From: Rhodospirillales bacterium
GTDB taxonomy: Bacteria > Pseudomonadota > Alphaproteobacteria > Acetobacterales > Acetobacteraceae
NCBI GenBank assembly: GCA_025352915.1
Contig: JANXSA010000217.1
Location: forward strand, 1-7,006
DNA: 7,006 bases
Direction of reading: 5' to 3'
How positions within the stretch are numbered: position 1 is the first letter of the stretch; each line of letters begins with the position of its first letter. Below the pieces are notes generated by a model that made no database searches, was not told the origin of the DNA, and saw only the letters and a list, made by a program, of their open reading frames with translations. The translations under genes were made by a program, and so were the position numbers. Below are positions 1 through 5,726 of the stretch, piece after piece.

Positions 1-1994
1 TGGGCACGCAGCGGCGCGCTGGTCAGCAGCACCGGCGCCTCGCCGGCATTGGCGGCGGCGTCGAACTCGGCGCGCAGGCGCTGCATGAATTCGGCGAGCT
101 TGGTCGGCGCCATGGCCAGTTGGCGGTCATCGCCGGTGCCGACCAGTGAATCGTGGAATTCGTTCTCCCAGTTCACCGACAAGGTGATCAGCGGCAGGTA
201 GCCGTTCGGGCCAAGATGCGCGTCGCTCAACTGCCGCGCCAGGCGGGTGCGGACGTGTGCCACGATGGCGGGAATTGCGCGCGCCGGCCCGGCACAGGCC
301 TCCTGGATGCCCTCCAGGATGGTGGCGAGGTCGCGGATCGAGATGCGCTCGGCCAGCAGCCCCTGGAGCACCCGCTGCACCCCGCCCACCGGGATCTGCG
401 ACGGGATCAGCTCGCCCACCAGCTTCTGCTGGTCGCGCGGCAACTCGTCCAACAGCTTCTGCGTCTCGGCGAAGGACAGCAGCTCGGCCATGTTCTGTTT
501 CACCAGTTCGGTCAGGTGGGTGGTCAGCACGCTGGGCGGGTCGACCACGGTGCAGCCGCGGAAATTCGCCTCGTCGCGCTGGGCGGCATCGATCCACATC
601 GCCGGCAGGCCGAAGGTCGGCTCGTGCGTCGGTTCGCCAGGGAAATCCGGCATGCCGCCGCCAGGGTCCATCGCCAGCACCATGGTCGGCCGCACCACCC
701 CCTGGCCAGCGATGATCTCCTTGATCCGCACCACATAGGCATCGGGCTGCAACGCCATGTTGTCCTGGATGCGCACCGGCGGCAGCACGAAGCCCATTTC
801 GGCGGCAATTGCCCGGCGCAGCCCCTTGATCTGTTCGGTCAGCCGCGGCGCCTCGCCGCCGGCCAGCACCAACAGGCCATAGCCGAGTTCGACGCGCACC
901 ATGTCAATGCGCAAGGAATCGGTGATCGGCGCCTCCGAGGACACGGTATCGGCCGCCTCCGGCACCTCGCCCTCCATGCGCGGCGGGTTCTTATGGCGCA
1001 TCCAGGCCCCGGCGCCGGCAAGTCCAGCCAGCATCAGGAATGGAAAGGCCGGCAGCCCGGGCATCAGCGCCAGCACTGCCGCGGCGCCGGCGGCCATGCC
1101 GAGCGGCTTTGGGCTGCCGCCGAGCTGGCGCATCAAGGCCGCGTCGGCGGAGCCCTCAGTGCCGCCCTTGGTCACCACAATGCCGGCGGCAACCGATACC
1201 AGCAGGGCGGGAATTTGACTGACCAGGCCGTCGCCGATGGTCAGCGTGGTATAGGTGGTCGCCGCATCGGCCAGGCTCATGCCATGGCGAACCAGCCCGA
1301 TGGTCAGCCCGCCGACGATGTTGATCACCGTGATGATCAGCCCGGCGATGGCGTCACCGCGCACGAACTTCGCCGCACCGTCCATGGCGCCGTAAAAGCC
1401 GCTCTCCTCCTCAAGCTCGGAGCGGCGCTTGCGGGCCGTCTTCTCATCGATCAACCCGGCCGACAGATCGCTGTCGATCGCCATCTGCTTGCCCGGCATC
1501 GCATCCAGGCTGAACCGCGCCGCCACCTCGGCGATGCGGCCCGAGCCCTTGGTGATGACCATGAAATTCACCACCAGCAGGATGGCGAACAGGATCGCGC
1601 CGATGACGATGTCCCCGCCCATCAGGAAGCCGCCGAAGGCCGCCACAACATGGCCGGCGGCCAGCGGTCCGTCCTGGCCATGCGACAGGATCAGCCGGGT
1701 GGTGGCGACGTTGAGCGACAGCCGCAGCAAGGTCGTCAACAGCAGCAGCGTCGGAAAACTGGTGAAGTCCAGCGGCCGCACCAGAAACACCGCGACCATC
1801 AGCACCAGCACCGCCGAGGTCACCGACAGCGCCAGCCCGATATCCAGGATCAACGGCGGCAGCGGCAGGATCAGCACCGACAACAGCAAAATGACGCCGA
1901 CCGCCAGGCCGACATCGGTGCCCGGCGTGAACGGCCGCAACCGTCCGGCAAGCTGACCCAATGGCCCGGCAAATACGGTGGTCAAAGCGGCCAT
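1..1994 (-). CDS. flhA: Flagellar type III export gate protein FlhA, 3' end cut by window edge
   Basis: FlhA is the large inner-membrane component of the flagellar type III export gate; its cytoplasmic ring docks chaperone-substrate complexes and couples export to proton flow. The minus-strand frame is open for 664 codons to the window edge. FlhA is usually about 690-700 residues, so about 30 C-terminal residues are missing. Residues about 28-330 carry hydrophobic segments. The FHIPEP signature is seen as RLSLNVATTRLIL (91-103). The conserved cytoplasmic loop runs about 144-217 and includes MPGKQMAIDADL and AMDGAAKFVRGD; D205 matches the aspartate known to matter in Salmonella FlhA (D208). 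A linker at about 335-360 leads to the soluble FlhA_C domain, which contains LLSFAETQKLLDEL and ends in PVLLTSAPLRA. The ATG at 1994 lies 3 bp after the flbD stop, with a GAGGCGG stretch about 8 bases upstream, suggesting translational coupling. No frameshift was found; ten internal methionine codons were checked for register. Confidence 0.96.
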   Translation of the reverse strand, partial: MAALTTVFAGPLGQLAGRLRPFTPGTDVGLAVGVILLLSVLILPLPPLILDIGLALSVTSAVLVLMVAVFLVRPLDFTSFPTLLLLTTLLRLSLNVATTRLILSHGQDGPLAAGHVVAAFGGFLMGGDIVIGAILFAILLVVNFMVITKGSGRIAEVAARFSLDAMPGKQMAIDSDLSAGLIDEKTARKRRSELEEESGFYGAMDGAAKFVRGDAIAGLIITVINIVGGLTIGLVRHGMSLADAATTYTTLTIGDGLVSQIPALLVSVAAGIVVTKGGTEGSADAALMRQLGGSPKPLGMAAGAAAVLALMPGLPAFPFLMLAGLAGAGAWMRHKNPPRMEGEVPEAADTVSSEAPITDSLRIDMVRVELGYGLLVLAGGEAPRLTEQIKGLRRAIAAEMGFVLPPVRIQDNMALQPDAYVVRIKEIIAGQGVVRPTMVLAMDPGGGMPDFPGEPTHEPTFGLPAMWIDAAQRDEANFRGCTVVDPPSVLTTHLTELVKQNMAELLSFAETQKLLDELPRDQQKLVGELIPSQIPVGGVQRVLQGLLAERISIRDLATILEGIQEACAGPARAIPAIVAHVRTRLARQLSDAHLGPNGYLPLITLSVNWENEFHDSLVGTGDDRQLAMAPTKLAEFMQRLRAEFDAAANAGEAPVLLTSAPLRA

Positions 1995-1997
1995 GCC

Positions 1998-3422
1998 TCA
2001 GACCGCCTCGGCCGCGGCATAGGCAGCAATGCCCGCCGCCGACGGCGGCACTGCCAGTCCAGCCGACGGCGGCACTGCCAGTCCAGACGGCGGCGGCACC
2101 GGCACCCCGGCGGCGCTGTAATCGCGCAGCTTGTTGCGCAGCGCGCGGATCGAGATGCCCAGGATCGTCGCCGCATGGGTGCGGTTGCCCAGCGTATGGC
2201 CCAGCGTCTCCAGGATCAGGTCGCGCTCCACCTCCTCCATGCGCCGCCCGACCAGTGCCGCCATGGCGGTGCCGCCGCTGGCGATGTCCACACTCGCGGC
2301 CACGCGCCTCGGACCCGATGCCCCCCCGGGCGCCACCTCGATGGCATCAACGTCAATGACATCGCCCATGGCCAGCAACACCGCACGGTGCAGCGTATTC
2401 TCCAGCTCGCGCACATTGCCGCGCCAGCCATGCATCGACAGCCGCCGCCGCGCCGCCTGCGTCAGCGTGCGGTACGGCAGCCCGTTGACCTCGGCAAAGC
2501 GCCGGGCGAAATGATCGGCCAGCGCCTGGATGTCGCCCGGCCGCTCGCGCAACGGCGGCACATGCAGGCTGATGACGTTCAGGCGGAAATACAGATCCTC
2601 GCGAAACCGGCCGGCCGCGACTTCGGCCAACAGGTCGCGGTTGGTGGTCGCCAGGATGCGCACATCGACCCGCACCGGCGCGTTGCCGCCAATCCGGTCG
2701 ATCTCGCGCTCCTGCAACGCCCGCAACAGCTTGGCCTGCAGCCGGATATCCATCTCGCCGATTTCGTCCAACAGCAGCGTCCCGCCATCCGCCGCCTCGA
2801 ACTTGCCGACGCGCCGCGCCACCGCCCCGCTGAAGGCGCCCTTCTCATGGCCGAACAACTCGCTCTCCAGCAGGTTCTCCGGAATCGCCGCACAGTTCAG
2901 CGCGATGAACGCGCCGGCCGCGCGCCGCGACCGCCGATGGATATGCCGCGCCAGCACCTCCTTGCCGGTGCCGCTCTCGCCGGTGATCAACACCGAGGCA
3001 TCGGCCGACGCCACCTGCTCGGCGCGCGTCAGCGTCGCCTGCATGACGGGATCGCGCACCACCACCGAGCGGTCATCGCCCGCCACCGCATCAAGGATGG
3101 CGGCGATCAGCTCGGCATCCGGCGGCAGCGGCAGGAACTCGCGCGCCCCGGCCCGGATCGCCGCCACCGCCGCGTCGGCATCCGGGTTGATGCCGCATGC
3201 AATCACCGGCACCACGATCCGCTCGGCAGCCAGCGCGCGCACCAGCCCGCCGACATCATGCGACAACTCGCACAGCACCAGGTCGACCCCGGCATGGCGC
3301 CGCAGCGTCGCCAGCGCCACCTCGCAACTATCGGCCTGGTCGATGCGTGCGCCCCGGTCCATCGCCATCCGCGCGGCCACCGCCAACTCGCCCGAAAAGG
3401 CGCCGATGATCATCATGCGCAT
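1998..3422 (-). CDS. flbD: FlbD-type sigma-54-dependent flagellar transcription activator
   Basis: This is a 474-residue bacterial enhancer-binding protein resembling Caulobacter FlbD, which activates late sigma-54 flagellar promoters and represses early ones. Residues 1-115 form a receiver-like domain lacking phosphorylation residues: there is no N-terminal acidic pair, E52 sits at the aspartate position, and the usual lysine is replaced in [10 protein letters not shown]. The AAA+ domain (about 122-355) has Walker A GESGTGKE (148-155), a sigma-54 contact loop GAFSGA (195-200, usually GAFTGA), Walker B GGTLLLDE (213-220), sensor I ATTNRDL (258-264), [11 protein letters not shown] (273-283) and [10 protein letters not shown] (333-342, usually WPGN). 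A Fis-type helix-turn-helix lies at 413-435 ([20 protein letters not shown]). The last 35 residues are a Pro/Ala-rich tail with a duplicated GLAVPPSA unit. The ATG at 3422 has GGAG 9 bases upstream; ATGs at codons 3 and 4 are less well placed. It lies after fliN and directly before flhA. In Caulobacter, FliX controls FlbD; no fliX is seen here. Confidence 0.94.
   Translation of the reverse strand: MRMMIIGAFSGELAVAARMAMDRGARIDQADSCEVALATLRRHAGVDLVLCELSHDVGGLVRALAAERIVVPVIACGINPDADAAVAAIRAGAREFLPLPPDAELIAAILDAVAGDDRSVVVRDPVMQATLTRAEQVASADASVLITGESGTGKEVLARHIHRRSRRAAGAFIALNCAAIPENLLESELFGHEKGAFSGAVARRVGKFEAADGGTLLLDEIGEMDIRLQAKLLRALQEREIDRIGGNAPVRVDVRILATTNRDLLAEVAAGRFREDLYFRLNVISLHVPPLRERPGDIQALADHFARRFAEVNGLPYRTLTQAARRRLSMHGWRGNVRELENTLHRAVLLAMGDVIDVDAIEVAPGGASGPRRVAASVDIASGGTAMAALVGRRMEEVERDLILETLGHTLGNRTHAATILGISIRALRNKLRDYSAAGVPVPPPSGLAVPPSAGLAVPPSAAGIAAYAAAEAV
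2038..2100 (-). repeat. 24-bp tandem duplication in the 3' end of flbD
   Basis: Two perfect, adjacent 24-bp copies occupy 2038-2061 and 2062-2085 (plus-strand unit begins GCCGACGGCGGCACTGCCAG), followed by a degenerate partial copy at 2086-2100. On the coding strand each copy encodes the eight residues GLAVPPSA, in frame, in the tail beyond the helix-turn-helix of FlbD. Because the unit is a multiple of three, copy-number change would lengthen or shorten the tail without a frameshift. Confidence 0.93.
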
Positions 3423-3431
3423 CGTGGAAAA

Positions 3432-3435
3432 CTCC
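3432..3435 (-). promoter_or_regulatory. Ribosome binding site of flbD
   Basis: On the coding strand GGAG lies 9 bases before the ATG at 3422. It decides that start over the ATGs at codons 3 and 4, and shows that flbD has its own initiation site rather than relying on coupling to fliN, which ends 176 bp upstream. Confidence 0.7.
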
Positions 3436-3468
3436 GGCTCATAGGCTGGGCTCCGCCCAGACCCGCGT

Positions 3469-3492
3469 CGTGCAAAAGCACGCTCCCGCGTG
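3469..3492 (-). promoter_or_regulatory. Two overlapping, mutually exclusive hairpins in the flbD leader
   Basis: In the transcribed direction, CACGC-GGGA-GCGTG (3492 to 3479) forms a 5-bp stem followed at once by CTTTTG. The overlapping CGTGC-TTTT-GCACG (3482 to 3469) also forms a perfect 5-bp stem. They share bases 3479-3482, so only one can form at a time. The first resembles a weak intrinsic terminator with only four Ts; the second would sequester those Ts in its loop. The palindromes are seen directly; a regulatory role is inference. Confidence 0.35.
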
Positions 3493-3497
3493 ACAGG

Positions 3498-3540
3498 CCA
3501 AGCCCCCTGGACCCTTATCCATTAAGGTCCAGGGGCTTGG
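3498..3540 (-). repeat. Long imperfect inverted repeat (stem-loop) between fliN and flbD
   Basis: The arms 3498-3517 and 3523-3540 pair over 18 bp with two single unpaired C residues (3507 and 3514) and a 5-base loop (3518-3522). It is the strongest secondary-structure candidate in the window. There is no T-run on the downstream side in the direction of transcription, so a classical Rho-independent terminator is not supported. It may instead act as a processing or stability element between the fliN and flbD parts of the message. Confidence 0.8.
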
Positions 3541-3598
3541 CCCCTGGCGGGTCCAGGGCAGAGCCCTGGCCTTGTTTCCTTTTGTCGAAACCCGGCGA

Positions 3599-3940
3599 TC
3601 AAAACGCACGATCGGCCTTGACGATCTCGGTCATCGTCACGCCCAGGCGGTTGTCGTCGACCATCACCACCTCGCCGCGCGCCACCAGGCGATTGTTGAC
3701 GTAGATGTCGATCGCCTCGCCCAGCTTGCGGTCCAGCTCGACCACCGCGCCGCGGCCCAGCTTGAGCAGCTGCGCCACCTGCATGGTGGACTTGCCCAGC
3801 ACCGCGCTGACGGTGACCGGGATGTCGTACACCGCCTCCAGGTCGCGGGCACTGCGGGCGGTGCCGGGTTCGGCCGGTGGGGCAATCGCGTCGGCCAGTT
3901 CAGCCAGGTCCATGTCTTCGGGCATCGCGGGATCTTCCAT
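3599..3940 (-). CDS. fliN: Flagellar motor switch protein FliN
   Basis: FliN is a C-ring protein that, with FliM and FliG, controls rotation direction and provides a docking site for FliH during export. The 113-residue product is a short, single-domain FliN: an acidic N-terminal leader (about 1-33), then a SpoA/surface-presentation domain at about 35-110 with DIPVTVSAVLGKSTM, LLKLGRGAVVELDRKLGE, IDIYVNNRLVARGEVV and LGVTMTEIV, all typical of the family. The open frame extends upstream to 4141, but those residues are Arg/Pro-rich shadow sequence overlapping fliH, so I place the start after the fliH stop. The ATG at 3940 is 10 bp after that stop but has no purine-rich ribosome site. The ATG at 3925 (codon 6) has GGAAG about 8 bases upstream and is a real alternative, as is 3913. 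Expression by coupling to fliH is likely. FliM is not encoded nearby. Confidence 0.93.
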   Translation of the reverse strand: MEDPAMPEDMDLAELADAIAPPAEPGTARSARDLEAVYDIPVTVSAVLGKSTMQVAQLLKLGRGAVVELDRKLGEAIDIYVNNRLVARGEVVMVDDNRLGVTMTEIVKADRAF

Positions 3941-3950
3941 TTTGAGGCAG

Positions 3951-4709
3951 TCAGGAGGCGGCGGCGACGTCGAACCGGATCGGCTGCGACGGTGATGTGG
4001 CGGGCGTTTCCGCCTGGCGGCCGGAAATCGACGCCGGCGGCGCGGGCGCCAGCCCGAGCGGCGCAAGAATCTCATCCAGCCGGGCCAGCAATGCCGCGGC
4101 GTCGCGCACCGCCAACCCATGGCGCCAGGCAATGCGGGCATCGCCGGGCACCAGCGCGCCGCGCGGCTCCACCAGGATCGCCGCGCGCCGCTCCGGCTCC
4201 AGCGTTTCCAGGAATTCGTCCAGCACCGGCTGCATCGCCGGATTCACCCGGATGACAATGCGCGGCTCCTGCGCCAACAGCCCGGTCACCTCGCGGGTGA
4301 AGCGCACCAGCTCGTCCGCGCCATGCCGCGCGCACAGGCTGGGAAACCCGGCGGCCAGACTGGCCAGCACCAGCCGCGCCAGCCCGCTACCGGCCTCATC
4401 GACGGCATTGCGAATCCCGGCATCGGCATCGCGCAACTGCTCCAGCAGCGCCGTCAACAGCGCACGCCGCTCGGCCTCACGCGCTGCCTCGGCCTCCGCC
4501 CGCCCGGCCGCCAGCCCCTGCGCGTGCGCCGCGGCACAGGCCTCGTCGAGCATGTCCTGGGTGATCGCCGCCGCAGCCTCCGCCTCCGCCGCGTCGGGCT
4601 CGTCCAGCACGATGACGCCCCCGGCCGCGGGGTCATCAAAGTCGTGCACGAACAGGCCGCGCCCGGATGCCGGCGCGCGTGTCGCAGTGGCGGATGCTGT
4701 GTATGCCAT
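3951..4709 (-). CDS. fliH: Flagellar export apparatus protein FliH (FlbE-like)
   Basis: FliH is a cytoplasmic stator-like protein that dimerises, binds and restrains the export ATPase FliI, and tethers it to FliN and FlhA. The 252-residue product is assigned from position (between fliG and fliN, where Caulobacter has flbE/fliH) and layout. A short N-terminal segment has LFVHDFDD (19-26). An Ala/Glu/Arg-rich helical stretch follows (about 40-95) with an A61-G65-G69-A73 four-residue spacing, the GxxxG-type helix packing repeat known in FliH. The C-terminal domain (about 100-218) has RFTREVTGLLAQEPRIVIRVNP and a VPGDARIAWRHG segment resembling the GDxRIxW of the FliH/V-ATPase E-subunit family. 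The final 30 residues are a Pro/Ala/Ser tail. The ATG at 4709 lies 3 bp after the fliG stop, consistent with coupling. FliH diverges fast, so the sequence evidence is weaker than for its neighbours. Confidence 0.87.
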   Translation of the reverse strand: MAYTASATATRAPASGRGLFVHDFDDPAAGGVIVLDEPDAAEAEAAAAITQDMLDEACAAAHAQGLAAGRAEAEAAREAERRALLTALLEQLRDADAGIRNAVDEAGSGLARLVLASLAAGFPSLCARHGADELVRFTREVTGLLAQEPRIVIRVNPAMQPVLDEFLETLEPERRAAILVEPRGALVPGDARIAWRHGLAVRDAAALLARLDEILAPLGLAPAPPASISGRQAETPATSPSQPIRFDVAAAS

Positions 4710-4712
4710 GGC

Positions 4713-5726
4713 CTAGTACACCATCTCCTCGTCCTTGCCTTCGCCGATCTCGATCTGGCCCGAGGCCGCCATCTCCTTGGCCTGGGCAACGATGTTGGCC
4801 TGCGCGTCGTCGACATCGCGCAGCTTGACCGGGCCAAGCGACTCGATCTCCTCGCGCAGCATCTTGCCGGCGCGTTCCGACAGGTTGCTGAAGAACAGTT
4901 CCCGCAGTTTCTCCGATGCACCCTTGAGCGCCAGCGGCAACGCCGCCTTGTCGATCGTGCGCAACAACATCTGCACCGCCATCGGCGTCAGCCGTTGCAG
5001 GTCGTCAAAGGTGAACATCAGCGCCTTGATCTTCTCCGCCGCCTCGCGGTTGCGCTCCTCCAGCGCGGCGATGAAGCGCGACTCCGCCTGGCGGTCGAGG
5101 TTGTTGAAGATCTCAGCCATCATCTCGTGCGCGTCGCGGCGGGTGCTGCGGGCCAGGTTGGACATGAACTCCGCGCGCAGCGTGCGCTCCACCCCGTCCA
5201 GCACGTCCTTCTGCACGCTCTCCATGCGCAGCATCCGCATCACCACTTCCATCGCGAAGCTGTCCGGCAGCATCGCCAGCACTCGCGCGGCATGGTCCGC
5301 CCGCACTTTCGACAAAACCACCGCCACCGTCTGCGGGTATTCATTCTTCAGGTAGTTCGCCAGCACCGCCTCGTGCACGTTACCCAGCTTGTCCCACATC
5401 GTCCGCCCGGCCGGCCCGCGGATCTCCTCCATGATCTGTGACACCCGCTCGCGCGGCATCGTCTTGAGCAACAGCCGCTCGGTGTTCTCGAAACTGCCGA
5501 CCAGCCCGCCGGCCCCGCCGATCTGCTCGGCGAACTCGATGCACAGCCGCTCCACCACATCCGAGCGCACCGCGCCGAGCTGCGCCATCGCCGAGGAAAT
5601 CTCCTTGATCTCGTCCTCGTGCATCATGCTGAACAGCTTGCCGCATTGCTCCTCGCCCAGTGCGAGCAAAAGCGTCGCCGCCTTCTGCGGTCCGGATAAA
5701 GCCTGCATGTCGGGGCTCAGCGCCAT
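4713..5726 (-). CDS. fliG: Flagellar motor switch protein FliG
   Basis: FliG sits on the MS ring and transmits torque from the stator to the rotor. With the ATG at 5726 the product is 337 residues, normal for the family. The N-terminal domain (about 9-100) begins [16 protein letters not shown] and binds the FliF tail. The middle domain has [14 protein letters not shown] (EYPQ 129-132, usually EHPQ) for FliM contact. A MFTFDDL motif (237-243) precedes the C-terminal torque domain. The charged residues known in E. coli (K264, R281, D288/D289, R297) correspond to K268, R285, E292/E293 and K301, so charge is conserved throughout. The start overlaps the fliF stop as TGATG and has AGGAAAG 9 bases upstream. 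An in-frame GTG at 5750 would add eight residues but is less well supported. The acidic end EGKDEEMVY is unremarkable for alphaproteobacterial FliG. Confidence 0.97.
   Translation of the reverse strand: MALSPDMQALSGPQKAATLLLALGEEQCGKLFSMMHEDEIKEISSAMAQLGAVRSDVVERLCIEFAEQIGGAGGLVGSFENTERLLLKTMPRERVSQIMEEIRGPAGRTMWDKLGNVHEAVLANYLKNEYPQTVAVVLSKVRADHAARVLAMLPDSFAMEVVMRMLRMESVQKDVLDGVERTLRAEFMSNLARSTRRDAHEMMAEIFNNLDRQAESRFIAALEERNREAAEKIKALMFTFDDLQRLTPMAVQMLLRTIDKAALPLALKGASEKLRELFFSNLSERAGKMLREEIESLGPVKLRDVDDAQANIVAQAKEMAASGQIEIGEGKDEEMVY

Larger units (their letters stand above)
3445..3570. repeat. Hairpin-rich intergenic repeat element with imperfect inverted ends (REP/MITE-like)
   Basis: Most of the 176-bp fliN-flbD gap is built of palindromes. 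The ends are imperfect inverted repeats of each other: 3445-3465 (GGCTGGGCTCCGCCCAGACC...) resembles the complement of 3549-3570. Each end is itself a hairpin: 3446-3460 (6-bp arms CTGGGC/GCCCAG) and 3553-3569 (7-bp arms CCAGGGC/GCCCTGG). Between them lie a long hairpin at 3498-3540 and an overlapping hairpin at 3529-3547 (8-bp arms CCAGGGGC/GCCCCTGG). The 9-mer GGTCCAGGG occurs at 3526-3534 and 3550-3558, and inverted at 3505-3513. Similar C/G-rich palindromic spacers are, as far as I recall, common in Rhodospirillales genomes. No open frame or target duplication is visible. The element could affect mRNA stability or termination. Confidence 0.75.

Noticed and set aside
3469..3492. Possible sigma-54 (-24/-12) promoter before flbD: GG and TTTTGC on the transcribed strand
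   Set aside because: The GG and GC are separated by 11 bases instead of the invariant 10, and the -24 side does not read TGGCAC.
3498..3540. Rho-independent terminator after fliN
   Set aside because: The stem is strong, but no T-run follows it in the direction of transcription.
153..3704. A 1183-codon open frame on the plus strand, antisense to flhA and flbD and running into fliN
   Set aside because: Its product is a low-complexity string rich in Arg, His, Gln and Ala with no recognisable domain. It crosses two well-supported genes and the repeat-rich gap, and it is explained by high G+C codon bias on the opposite strand.
3941..4141. N-terminal extension of fliN by 67 codons
   Set aside because: The added residues are Arg/Pro-rich shadow of fliH in another frame, and FliN proteins of this short type start shortly before the SpoA domain.
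4119..5441. A 440-codon plus-strand open frame opposite fliH and fliG
   Set aside because: Same His/Arg/Gln-rich antisense composition, no domain, and it covers two strongly identified genes.
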